Below are positions 1-7,388 of a stretch of 13,404 nucleotides of DNA, in pieces (positions within the stretch are counted from its first letter, which is position 1; each line of letters opens with the position of its first letter). The notes beneath the pieces are model-generated. The model was not told the origin of the DNA and did not search any database. It saw only the letters and a program-made list of their open reading frames with translations. This DNA is from an uncultured Bacilli bacterium. Its GTDB lineage: Bacteria > Bacillota_I > Bacilli_A > ML615J-28 > CAG-698. The translations under genes and the position numbers were made by a program. The stretch lies in contig CANQVW010000032.1 in assembly GCA_947627395.1 (NCBI GenBank), positions 1-13,404 on the forward strand, written 5' to 3'.

Positions 1-599
1 AAACAACCTTAATCAATTTATTAATGCGTTTTTATGATGTAAACAAAGGAACCATTGAAGTGGACAACACCAAAATTCAAGAACTGAAAAGAAATGAGTT
101 ACGTAAAAACTATGGAATGGTCTTACAAGATACTTGGTTATTTACAGGAACTGTTCAAGAAAACATTGCCTATGGAAAACCTGATGCTACCTTTGATGAA
201 GTTGTAAGAGCCGCAAAACTTGCTCATTGTCATAGTTTCATTGAAAGACTTCCTCAGGGATATCATACCATGTTAAGTGATAATGAATCTATTTCTCAAG
301 GACAAAAACAACTCTTATGCATTGCCAGAATCATGTTAATGTTGCCCCCAATGTTAATCCTAGATGAAGCAACCAGCAACATTGACACATTAACAGAATT
401 AAAAATTCAAGATGCATTTAAAACTATGATGGAAGGAAGAACCAGTTTCATTATTGCCCATCGTTTAAGTACCATTAAAAATGCGGATGTGATTTTAGTC
501 ATGAATCATGGAAACATTATCGAACAAGGAACCCATGAAGAATTATTAGAAAAAAAGGGATTCTATTATCAATTATATAATAGTCAATTTGAAGAATAG
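1..599 (+). CDS. ABC exporter ATP-binding subunit, C-terminal part (5' end outside window)
   Basis: This is the nucleotide-binding domain of a half-size ABC exporter (MsbA/MdlB type), which powers export of an unknown substrate across the cytoplasmic membrane. The frame is open from base 3 (reading TTLINLLMRFYD, the end of a Walker A helix), so the ATG at 24 is internal and the gene starts upstream. Visible motifs are the Q-loop (VLQDTWLFTGTVQENI), the signature SISQGQKQLL, Walker B with catalytic Glu (LILDEATSNID) and the switch His (IIAHRLSTI). The signature begins with Ile where LSxGQ is usual. The intact catalytic Glu and TM288-like sequence fit the catalytically competent half of a heterodimeric exporter, whose partner probably lies just upstream (inference). 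It ends 14 bp before the next gene. The substrate cannot be read from the sequence. Confidence 0.93.
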   Translation, partial: TTLINLLMRFYDVNKGTIEVDNTKIQELKRNELRKNYGMVLQDTWLFTGTVQENIAYGKPDATFDEVVRAAKLAHCHSFIERLPQGYHTMLSDNESISQGQKQLLCIARIMLMLPPMLILDEATSNIDTLTELKIQDAFKTMMEGRTSFIIAHRLSTIKNADVILVMNHGNIIEQGTHEELLEKKGFYYQLYNSQFEE

Positions 600-613
600 A
601 TAAGGAGGATAAC

Positions 614-1705
614 ATGTTTTTAGATATTGTGAAATCATTCTTTATTCCCATGAAAATGAAAAGATTTCGTTATATGAGTATTCTTTTCGCTATTTTAATT
701 TTTATTGTACAAGTATATTTACTTTCTTTTCCTCACACCATTTATTTAAAAAGAGATCACAAAAAATACATCGAAAGTCAACAATACATTGCCACATACT
801 ACGACATGAATGGAGCAATCCTTCATCAATATCCATCAGAAAATCATCCAGAAGATTCTCTAGAGGAAATCAAAAATGCTGAATACAAAATTGAAGAAAA
901 TAAATTAACTTCTAAAATAGCTGATTTACAAATTTATCAAACAGCTTATTTAAGAAATGAAGAAGAAGTTACAGTGTATATTGTTTTTGATCCAAATGAC
1001 CAAATGTTATCTGCCATTGAAGATTTAAAAAACAAATATTTAGAAAAATATCCTGATACGACAGAAAGTGATGCTTCATATTATAGTCAACTCATTTATA
1101 TCAAAAGTAAAAAAGAAAATGTAAATGGAGAAACATTATTTGAAGAATATCATCAAAAAACAGAAGAAGAACTAAGAGAAGAATTTTCTTCCGCTTCTAA
1201 TTTTGATTTATTTGGCATTCAAGAAGTCAATAAAAATGCTTATTTATTACTTTTCTTAAAAGAATATGTATTAACACAAGTTCCATATGAAGAAGAAGAT
1301 ACACCTTATGTTTCCATGAGTATTGCATATAATCAAGGAATTCATTTTAATTTTTCTAAAGTAACCAATACAGAAGAGCTTGGTAAAACAATATGTGAAA
1401 GTATCATGCCTGTTTTAGTGAAACAAGATTCTAATATTTATTTATTACAAATTGTTGGATATTTATTAGCCTATCCACTCCTTTTAGTTTTGATTATGTG
1501 GCTTTGTTTACGTAAGAGGGGAGTACTAAAAAGATTTAAAGAGTATTATAACATTGCAAGTATTGCATCCGTTGCCCCTTTCCTAATTACCTTTATTTTA
1601 TCTTGGTTTGTCAATAATGCCATTATTTATTATGGAGTTATTTTTAGTGTTTTTACTTTATTTTGCTATATTTCAATCAACAGTAAGCCAGACTTAACGG
1701 ATTAA
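614..1705 (+). CDS. Unrecognised membrane protein with large extracytoplasmic domain (DUF1189-like topology)
   Basis: A 363-residue protein that I do not firmly recognise. A short basic N-terminus precedes a membrane segment at about residues 20-40. A hydrophilic, Glu/Lys-rich domain follows (about 41-273, likely outside the membrane). Three further membrane segments lie near 276-299, 314-333 and 336-356, with a basic loop (300-312) between the second and third. The opening (IVKSFFIPMKMKRFR, then a TM) and the 1+3 TM layout resemble DUF1189 proteins, but this is a weak resemblance from memory. The start is well supported by AAGGAGG at 601-607. It sits between an ABC exporter ATPase and an M3 peptidase with 14-bp gaps on both sides, so it is co-transcribed with them. 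A role in export or envelope function is a guess from context. Confidence 0.8.
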   Translation: MFLDIVKSFFIPMKMKRFRYMSILFAILIFIVQVYLLSFPHTIYLKRDHKKYIESQQYIATYYDMNGAILHQYPSENHPEDSLEEIKNAEYKIEENKLTSKIADLQIYQTAYLRNEEEVTVYIVFDPNDQMLSAIEDLKNKYLEKYPDTTESDASYYSQLIYIKSKKENVNGETLFEEYHQKTEEELREEFSSASNFDLFGIQEVNKNAYLLLFLKEYVLTQVPYEEEDTPYVSMSIAYNQGIHFNFSKVTNTEELGKTICESIMPVLVKQDSNIYLLQIVGYLLAYPLLLVLIMWLCLRKRGVLKRFKEYYNIASIASVAPFLITFILSWFVNNAIIYYGVIFSVFTLFCYISINSKPDLTD

Positions 1706-1719
1706 GAAAGAGGAAAAAA

Positions 1720-3414
1720 ATGAAATTTAAAGATTATTTATATGAAAGACCTAATATCGAAGAAGCTAAAGAAAGTATTGAATATCTTAAAAAACGTTTC
1801 ATAGAAGCTAAAGATCTTAAAACACAAATTGAATGCATCAATGAATTCAACGCTTTAAGAAATCATCTTGACTCGATGTTTTCTCTTGCTTCCATTCGTC
1901 ATAGTATCGATACAAAAGATACTTTCTATGAACAAGAACAAGAATTTTGTGATGAAAATAGTCCTGTTTATACAAATCTTGTAACAGAATTTTTTAAAGA
2001 AATGGTAAAATCTCCATTTAGACCACAATTAGAAAAGAAATATGGAGCGTATTTTTTTCAAAAAATCGAAGTTTCTTTAAAAGCATTTGATCCTATCATT
2101 ATGGAAGATTTGGTTGAAGAAAATAAACTATCTACCAAATATAGTAAAATTCTTGCATCTTGTAGTGTTGAATTTCAAGGTAAAACTTGCAACTTATCGC
2201 AGTTGAGTGCATACTTTGAAAATCCAAAAGATGAAATCCGTAAGGAAGCACAAAAACAATATTGGAATTTCTTTCAAACTCATGAACAAGAAATTGATCG
2301 AATTTATGATGAAATGGTTCATGTTCGTAATCGTATGGCTAAAAAAATGGGATACAAGAATTATGTTGAACTAGCTTATTTACAACTTGGAAGAACAGAT
2401 TATGATGCTAAAATGGTTGAAGGCTATCGTAAACAGATCTTAGAGAATATTGTTCCTCTTCATCAAAAACTACTTGAAAGACAAAGAAAAAGATTAAAAA
2501 AAGATAAATTATATTATGATGATTTACCTTTATCTTTCTTAAGTGGAAATGCAACTCCTAAAGGAGATAGGAATCATTTAGTACAATCTGCTTTCGAAAT
2601 GTATTCTGAAATGTCAATGGATACCAAAGAATTCTTTGAATACATGTTAGATCATGAATTGTTAGATTTGGAAGCAAAACCAGGAAAAGAAGGAGGAGGG
2701 TATTGTACCTATTTGCCTGATTTTAAATCTCCTTTCATCTTTTCCAATTTTAATGGAACTTCAGGAGATGTCGATGTCCTAACCCATGAAGCTGGTCATG
2801 CATTCCAAGTTTACCAATCTAAAGAAATCACGATTCCTGAATATTTGTGGCCAACCTATGAAGCTTGTGAAATTCATTCAATGAGCATGGAATTCTTTGC
2901 TTGGCCTTGGATGGACAAGTTCTTTAAACAAGATGCTCCTAAATATCGTTTCTCTCATCTAGAAAGTGCCATCTCATTTTTACCTTATGGTGTTAGTATT
3001 GATGAATTCCAACATTATGTGTATGAGCACCCTGAAGCAACTAGTGAAATGAGAAAACAAAAATATCGTGAAATTGAAAAGAAATATTTGCCACATAAAG
3101 ATTATAAAGATAATACGTTATTAGAAAAAGGTGCTTATTGGTTTAGACAATCTCATGTCTTCACCAGTCCTTTCTATTACATTGATTACACCCTTGCCCA
3201 AGTTTGTGCCTTACAATATTTAATTCGCAATCTAAAAAGTCCAAAAGAAACTTGGGAAAACTATGTAGAGTTATGTAAATTAGGGGGTTCAAAATCATTT
3301 CTAGACTTAGTTAAAGCTGTTGGATTAGAAAATCCTTTCAAAGAAGGAACTGTTAAAAAGATTGCCAGTGAATGTGAAAAAATATTAGATGGCATGGATG
3401 ATATGAGCATGTAA
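1720..3414 (+). CDS. M3-family zinc oligoendopeptidase (PepF-like)
   Basis: A 564-residue cytoplasmic zinc metallopeptidase that cleaves short oligopeptides, the usual length for the bacterial M3 oligoendopeptidase group. The zinc site is clear: HEAGH gives ligands His356 and His360 with catalytic Glu357, and the third ligand is expected at Glu384 in the following ACEIHSMSMEFF helix, 28 residues on, as in thimet oligopeptidase-type enzymes. The helical N-terminal half and the Tyr-rich segment SPFYYIDYTLAQVCALQY near the C-terminus, which lines the active site in this family, are also present. The ribosome site (AAGAGG) is modest. Its position behind an ABC exporter subunit could mean peptide processing or turnover linked to transport, but M3 peptidases occur in many contexts. 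The exact PepF subgroup is not assigned. Confidence 0.93.
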   Translation: MKFKDYLYERPNIEEAKESIEYLKKRFIEAKDLKTQIECINEFNALRNHLDSMFSLASIRHSIDTKDTFYEQEQEFCDENSPVYTNLVTEFFKEMVKSPFRPQLEKKYGAYFFQKIEVSLKAFDPIIMEDLVEENKLSTKYSKILASCSVEFQGKTCNLSQLSAYFENPKDEIRKEAQKQYWNFFQTHEQEIDRIYDEMVHVRNRMAKKMGYKNYVELAYLQLGRTDYDAKMVEGYRKQILENIVPLHQKLLERQRKRLKKDKLYYDDLPLSFLSGNATPKGDRNHLVQSAFEMYSEMSMDTKEFFEYMLDHELLDLEAKPGKEGGGYCTYLPDFKSPFIFSNFNGTSGDVDVLTHEAGHAFQVYQSKEITIPEYLWPTYEACEIHSMSMEFFAWPWMDKFFKQDAPKYRFSHLESAISFLPYGVSIDEFQHYVYEHPEATSEMRKQKYREIEKKYLPHKDYKDNTLLEKGAYWFRQSHVFTSPFYYIDYTLAQVCALQYLIRNLKSPKETWENYVELCKLGGSKSFLDLVKAVGLENPFKEGTVKKIASECEKILDGMDDMSM

Positions 3415-3430
3415 TATAAGGAACAAATCT

Positions 3431-5215
3431 ATGTTATTACAAGTTGAGGATTTAACATTACATTATGTCAATCAAACCATCTTAAATCATGTGACTTTTA
3501 GTATCGATTATAAAGAAAAAATAGGTGTGATTGGACATAATGGCTCAGGAAAAAGCACTTTATTAAAAGTGATTGCGGGAATTGAAGAACCTGAGATGGG
3601 AACCATCACCAAAAAGAAAATTGATCGAATCTCATATCTTCCCCAAACCATAGAAGAATCTATTCCTTTGACCATTCAAGATTATCTTAGACAAGATAGG
3701 ATAATGAAACCTGAAGATGAACTCTCTTTAAACACCATTCTAAACAAACTTGGAATGAGCAATCAAAAGTTAATGATGAATCATCTTTCAGGGGGAGAAA
3801 AGAAAAGAGTCCTATTAGCTAAGGCTCTTGCTGAACCATGTGAACTTCTCATTTTAGATGAGCCTACCAACCATTTAGATAGCACAATGATTGAATGGTT
3901 AGAAAAATATTTAATTAAATTTAGTGGTGCTATTTTAATGGTAACACATGATCGTTATTTTCTAGAAAGAGTCACTAAAAAAATGATTGAACTAGAAAAT
4001 GGACAAGCGACCCTTTATGAAGCAAATTATCAAAAATATTTAATTCTTAAATTAGAACAAGCAACCTTTTTAAATCATCAAGAACAAAAAAGAAAAGCTT
4101 TCTTAAAAAAAGAATTAGAATGGATCAAAAGAGCCCCACAGGCAAGAGCATCAAAAGACAAAAAACGAATTGAAAACTTTTATGACATATCTTCGAATCC
4201 ATATCAAAAAAAAAGAAACTTAGATACCATGGTAGATGTATTTGTCCCTATCGAAAGAAGATTAGGAAAAAAAATAATTGAAGCATCCCATATTTCTAAA
4301 TCTTTTCATCAAAAAAAGGTCATTCAAGATTTTACTTATTTCGTATCTAAAGAAGATCGTATTGGGATTATTGGAGCCAATGGAAGTGGAAAATCAACTC
4401 TTTTAAATTTACTTTCTTTAGACTTAGTTCCTGATTCAGGAAAGGTAAGTGTTGGAGATACAGTCGTCATTGGATACTTTAAACAAGGAAATGAAATTGA
4501 AAACCCTAAACAAAGAGTCATTGATTTTATTACAGAAACTGCTTTAGAATATAAAATAGGCAGTGAACAAATGAGTGCAACCAAACTACTAGAACAATTT
4601 TTGTTTGAAGGGGATAAACAATTTCAACCGATTGAAAAGTTAAGTGGAGGCGAAAAAAGAAGACTCTTACTCTTAAAAACTTTACTTATGAATCCTAATG
4701 TTTTGTTTTTAGATGAGCCTACCAATGATTTAGATATTGAAACTTTACAAATTTTAGAAGAAATGATTGCAAAATTTCAAGGACCTGTTTTTATTGTCAG
4801 TCATGATCGTTACTTTTTAGATAAAACAGTATCGACCATTTTCTCTTTTGAAGAAGATGGAAAGATTGAAATTTATTTAGGAAATTATCAAGATTATATA
4901 ATGAAATCTAAAGATAAACAAATTCCAATTTCAGTTGAAACTAAAAAGAAAATCGAAAGAAAAAAGATGCAAACAAAAGTTCGTTTAACGTATCAAGAAC
5001 AAAAAGAACTAGAAACCATTGAAGATGAAATCACAGAATTAGAAGAAGAAGTTAAAAAAGGAAAAGAAAATCTAGCAAAAAAATATGCAAATTATCTAGT
5101 ATACTCTTCCTATTTGAAAGAGCAAGAAGTTTTAGAACAAAAATTGGAAGAAAAAATGAATCGATGGGAATATTTAAATGAAAAATTAGAACAAAGTAAA
5201 AATAACTATAACTAA
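3431..5215 (+). CDS. ABC-F family ATPase, Uup/YfmR-like
   Basis: A 594-residue soluble protein with two ATPase domains and no membrane segments, as in ABC-F translation factors that act at the ribosome. Domain 1 has Walker A GHNGSGKS (35-42), LSGGE (119-123), LILDEPTNHLD (141-150) and His173. Domain 2 has GANGSGKS (315-322), LSGGE (404-408), LFLDEPTNDLD (425-435) and His458. Both catalytic glutamates (Glu144, Glu429) are present. The linker contains EWIKRAPQARASKDKKRI, and the C-terminus (about 500-590) is a charged coiled coil starting near KVRLTYQEQKELETIE. Both traits match the Uup/YfmR group rather than EttA or the antibiotic-resistance ABC-Fs, though the subgroup is inferred from remembered motifs. 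It is the last gene of the operon, 16 bp after the peptidase gene, with AAGGA at 3418-3422 before the ATG. Confidence 0.93.
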   Translation: MLLQVEDLTLHYVNQTILNHVTFSIDYKEKIGVIGHNGSGKSTLLKVIAGIEEPEMGTITKKKIDRISYLPQTIEESIPLTIQDYLRQDRIMKPEDELSLNTILNKLGMSNQKLMMNHLSGGEKKRVLLAKALAEPCELLILDEPTNHLDSTMIEWLEKYLIKFSGAILMVTHDRYFLERVTKKMIELENGQATLYEANYQKYLILKLEQATFLNHQEQKRKAFLKKELEWIKRAPQARASKDKKRIENFYDISSNPYQKKRNLDTMVDVFVPIERRLGKKIIEASHISKSFHQKKVIQDFTYFVSKEDRIGIIGANGSGKSTLLNLLSLDLVPDSGKVSVGDTVVIGYFKQGNEIENPKQRVIDFITETALEYKIGSEQMSATKLLEQFLFEGDKQFQPIEKLSGGEKRRLLLLKTLLMNPNVLFLDEPTNDLDIETLQILEEMIAKFQGPVFIVSHDRYFLDKTVSTIFSFEEDGKIEIYLGNYQDYIMKSKDKQIPISVETKKKIERKKMQTKVRLTYQEQKELETIEDEITELEEEVKKGKENLAKKYANYLVYSSYLKEQEVLEQKLEEKMNRWEYLNEKLEQSKNNYN

Positions 5216-5226
5216 ATTTTATTCCA

Positions 5227-5255
5227 TTGCAATTGATAAACATTTCTAGTACAAT
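5227..5255 (+). promoter_or_regulatory. Possible sigma-A promoter in the convergent gap
   Basis: TTGCAA (5227-5232) and TACAAT (5250-5255) are separated by exactly 17 bp. No coding sequence follows on this strand before the terminator at 5388-5426. Transcription would start near 5261-5264, where a long-range RNA stem begins. In such AT-rich DNA a chance match is quite possible. Confidence 0.4.
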
Positions 5256-5261
5256 GAATAT

Positions 5262-5426
5262 GCATGATGAAAGTAAACAACATGCTATATACTTTTACAT
5301 AATTTGTAATAATACAAAAACACTATGTCCCCACTATGGTGTATTCTTAAAGAATATATTTAAATTATCTTTCATCATGTATACAATAAAAAAAGACTAT
5401 CCTAAAACGATAGCCTTTCTTTTTTT
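5262..5426 (+). ncRNA. Candidate small structured RNA (about 165 nt), unnamed
   Basis: From the predicted start near 5262 the RNA would begin with CATGATGAAAG (5263-5273), which is exactly complementary to CTTTCATCATG (5369-5379). Flanking pairs 5261-5262/5380-5381 and 5274-5276/5365-5367 (after a one-base bulge) extend the stem to about 16 bp. Inside it are small hairpins, TTACA/TGTAA at 5295-5309 and TATTC/GAATA at 5342-5356. The hairpin terminator at 5388-5426 would end it. No convincing ORF with a ribosome site is present. I see no match to SRP RNA, tmRNA, RNase P or 6S motifs. It may simply be an unused 3' region of the upstream operon. Confidence 0.28.
5388..5426. terminator. Bidirectional intrinsic terminator between the ABC-F gene and pepT
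   Basis: The arms AAAGACTATC (5392-5401) and GATAGCCTTT (5409-5418) flank a 7-nt loop. On the minus strand the one imperfect pair is a G-U wobble and seven U follow the stem, so this ends pepT directly after its stop codon. On the plus strand the same pair is an A-C mismatch, and a T7 run (5420-5426) follows, ending the ABC-F operon and any RNA from the 5227 promoter. Confidence 0.85.
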
Positions 5427-6648
5427 ATTTCTTTTCTACTTCTTGAATAATAGATAAAATAATCGATGCACATTGTTCCATTCCCTCTACTGTAATACAT
5501 TCATATGGACCATGAAAATTAAATCCACCTGTACCTAAATTTGGACAAAGTAATCCTTTATAGGTCAACTGTGCTCCATCTGTTCCCCCACGAATGGGTA
5601 GAATGATAGGAGTTAAACCTTGACTTATAACCGCCTTTTTCGCAATTTCAACAATTTCTAAATGATCTTTAAGACGATCATACATATTATAATAACTATC
5701 TTCAATCGTAACATGACACAAATTTTGATGATATTTCTCATTAATAAAATGTTCTGCTCGAATGAAATCTTCTTTTTGAGCTGTAAATTTTTTTAAATCA
5801 TGATTTCGAATGATATAATGCATGTTTGTTCTTTGAACAGTTCCCTTCATATCATTTAAATGATTGAATCCTTCGTATAATTCTGTTTGTGATGGAACTT
5901 CATGAACTGGAAGAAGTGAATTAAATTCGATTGCTAAAAGAAGACTATTAATCATATGACCTTTAGCACTTCCTGGATGAATATTGATTCCATCCAAAGT
6001 AACTTCACAACTTGCTGCATTAAAGTTTTCAATATCAATGCTTCCTTCCTCTCCCCCATCGACTGTATAAGCAAAATCACAGGGAAACAAAGATAAATCA
6101 AAATGATCTGTTCCTTCACCAATTTCTTCATCAGGCGTGAAAGCAATTCGAATATCCCCATGTTGAATTTCAGGATGTTCAAATAAATATTCTACTACCG
6201 TCATGATTTCCGCAATCCCAGCTTTATCATCACTACCTAGTAAAGTTGTACCATCCGTCACAATGAGTGTTTTTCCTTTTTTCTCTTTTAGAAAAGGAAA
6301 TTCACTTGTTTTTAGTACAATGTTTTTCTCTTGATTTAAAACAACGTCTTTTCCATCATAGTTTTCAATGATTCTTTCATGAATATGTTCTCCACTACAA
6401 TCAGAAGAAGTATCCATATGAGCAATAAACCCAATAGTTGGAACTTTTTTTGTTGTATTGGATGGAATGAGTCCATAAACATAACCAAAAGAAGTCATAG
6501 TAACTTCCTTCACTCCCATTTCCTTCATTTCATCTAATAACATTTTACCTAAATTTTTTTGTCTTTCTGAAGATGGATGTGTATTAGAATGAGGGTCAGA
6601 TGTTGTATGTACATGTACATATTTTAAAAATCGATCAACTAATTTCAT
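5425..6648 (-). CDS. pepT: Peptidase T (tripeptide aminopeptidase)
   Basis: A cytoplasmic M20-family di-zinc aminopeptidase that removes the N-terminal residue of tripeptides. The 407 residues match the usual PepT length, and the metal and active-site residues fall close to the E. coli positions: His77 and Asp79 in AHMDT, bridging Asp140 in LGSDDKAG, Glu174/Glu175 in TPDEEIGEG, Asp197 in YTVDGGEEG and His379 in GFNFHGPYE. The start is fixed by AAAGGAGGAA on the minus strand (6651-6660), a few bases before the ATG at 6648. It is monocistronic, has its own promoter (6682-6710) and ends directly at the shared terminator. With the M3 peptidase on the opposite strand it suggests a peptide-degrading lifestyle, which is inference. 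Confidence 0.97.
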   Translation of the reverse strand: MKLVDRFLKYVHVHTTSDPHSNTHPSSERQKNLGKMLLDEMKEMGVKEVTMTSFGYVYGLIPSNTTKKVPTIGFIAHMDTSSDCSGEHIHERIIENYDGKDVVLNQEKNIVLKTSEFPFLKEKKGKTLIVTDGTTLLGSDDKAGIAEIMTVVEYLFEHPEIQHGDIRIAFTPDEEIGEGTDHFDLSLFPCDFAYTVDGGEEGSIDIENFNAASCEVTLDGINIHPGSAKGHMINSLLLAIEFNSLLPVHEVPSQTELYEGFNHLNDMKGTVQRTNMHYIIRNHDLKKFTAQKEDFIRAEHFINEKYHQNLCHVTIEDSYYNMYDRLKDHLEIVEIAKKAVISQGLTPIILPIRGGTDGAQLTYKGLLCPNLGTGGFNFHGPYECITVEGMEQCASIILSIIQEVEKK

Positions 6649-6681
6649 AGTTCCTCCTTTTATCTATCCTTTATGATTTCC

Positions 6682-6710
6682 ATTGTAACACTTTTTATGA
6701 ATTTAGTCAA
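6682..6710 (-). promoter_or_regulatory. Sigma-A-type promoter of pepT
   Basis: On the minus strand TTGACT (6705-6710) and TACAAT (6682-6687) are 17 bp apart, each five of six consensus bases. Transcription would start near 6675, about 27 nt before the pepT start codon. Confidence 0.8.
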
Positions 6711-6718
6711 AATGAACA

Positions 6719-6746
6719 TTGATTTTTTTTGTTTTTTAGATATAAT
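6719..6746 (+). promoter_or_regulatory. Sigma-A-type promoter of the GNAT gene
   Basis: TTGATT (6719-6724) and a perfect TATAAT (6741-6746) are 16 bp apart. The start would fall near 6753, leaving a leader of under 20 nt that holds the AAGGA ribosome site. It lies back-to-back with the pepT promoter, with the two -35 boxes about 8 bp apart. Confidence 0.75.
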
Positions 6747-6770
6747 TAAGATAGGAAAGAAGGAAAAACA

Positions 6771-7313
6771 ATGAAACTACGTCGTGTGAAAGAAAATGAA
6801 TTAAATGAAGTGATGAAGATATGTAATCAAATCAAAAATGATTTAAAAGCCAAAAACATTCCCATTTGGGATGATGATTATCCCTCTTTCTCTATTTTTA
6901 AAGAAGATATTTTAAATCAACGGTTATGGTGCCTAAAAGATATAAATATTTTCAAGGGTTTGAAAATAAGAGCAGTTCTTTCCATCTCTAACAATATTCA
7001 AGAAGAATTATCTTGGGATAATTCTAAAAGGTTAGAAAAAAGAATAGAGGAAGAAAGTAAAGGGAAAACTCCTTATTTACTTTCTAAAGTAATGGTCGAT
7101 GTATCTTGTCAAAACCAAGGGTATGGGAGTAGGTTATTAGAAAAACTTTTTAAAGAAAAAAAGAGCTCTTCCTTTTTTCTTTTAGTATCTAGCAAAAATT
7201 TAGGTGCAATTCACTTTTATGAAAAAAATCATTTTCATAAATTAGATCAAACAAAAGTACCTTGGAGTGAAGATGTTTTTTATCTATATGGAAAAGAAAG
7301 TCCGTCTAAATGA
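6771..7313 (+). CDS. GNAT-family N-acetyltransferase
   Basis: A 180-residue acetyl-CoA-dependent acetyltransferase of unknown acceptor. The coenzyme A pyrophosphate loop is visible as QNQGYG (114-119, the Q/RxxGxG/A motif), leading into the helix SRLLEKLF. The strand before it (LLSKVMVDVSCQ) and the later segment NLGAIHFYEKNHFHKL are typical of the GNAT C-terminal half. The N-terminal region has the NIPIWDDDYPS stretch seen in many small GNATs of Bacillota. The gene is monocistronic, with its own promoter and its own terminator. The TGA stop (7311-7313) begins in the loop of that terminator and runs into its right arm. The acceptor (protein, antibiotic or metabolite) cannot be deduced. Confidence 0.88.
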   Translation: MKLRRVKENELNEVMKICNQIKNDLKAKNIPIWDDDYPSFSIFKEDILNQRLWCLKDINIFKGLKIRAVLSISNNIQEELSWDNSKRLEKRIEEESKGKTPYLLSKVMVDVSCQNQGYGSRLLEKLFKEKKSSSFFLLVSSKNLGAIHFYEKNHFHKLDQTKVPWSEDVFYLYGKESPSK

Positions 7314-7323
7314 CGGATTTTTT
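7301..7323 (+). terminator. Intrinsic terminator of the GNAT gene
   Basis: TCCGTC (7301-7306) pairs with GACGGA (7312-7317) around a 5-nt loop, followed by six T (7318-7323). The left arm is coding sequence (the final Ser-Pro-Ser codons), and the TGA stop spans the loop and right arm. Confidence 0.85.
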
Positions 7324-7344
7324 AGGCCAAAATCCTATCCAATT

Positions 7345-7378
7345 CTTTTATTCTTTCATATTTTATAAAGAATAGGAG
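7345..7378 (+). promoter_or_regulatory. Hairpin masking the Shine-Dalgarno of the NahK-like gene (FourU-like)
   Basis: TATTCTTT (7349-7356) pairs perfectly with AAAGAATA (7367-7374) across a 10-nt loop. Four further RNA pairs continue the stem: 7348-7375 and 7347-7376 (U-G), 7346-7377 (U-A) and 7345-7378 (C-G). The ribosome site AGGAG (7374-7378) is thus fully inside the stem, with UUUU (7346-7349) facing AGGA as in FourU RNA thermometers. No promoter was found between the upstream terminator and this hairpin, so whether the mRNA contains it is open. Confidence 0.45.
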
Positions 7379-7388
7379 TTGAAAAACT

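Noticed and set aside
4336..4584. 82-codon minus-strand open frame within the ABC-F gene
   Set aside because: Antisense shadow of the second ATPase domain, without a ribosome site or family resemblance.
5342..5356. Palindrome TATTCTT-A-AAGAATA, sharing half-sites with the hairpin at 7349-7374, considered as a common operator
   Set aside because: The spacing differs (1 vs 10 nt), the first copy is not at a gene start, and such A/T-rich words are expected by chance at this base composition.
5227..5457. 76-codon + strand open frame in the convergent gap
   Set aside because: It starts on a TTG in a promoter-like box, runs through the terminator into antisense pepT, has no ribosome site and resembles no protein family.
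5952..6182. 76-codon minus-strand frame within pepT
   Set aside because: Out-of-frame shadow of pepT, which is intact with all catalytic residues, so it is not evidence of a frameshift.
6606..6621. Perfect 16-bp palindrome TATGTACATGTACATA inside the 5' part of pepT
   Set aside because: It is explained by the coding sequence for a repeated Val-His pair (GTACAT twice). There is no sign of regulation, although its closeness to the pepT start leaves a small chance of an operator.
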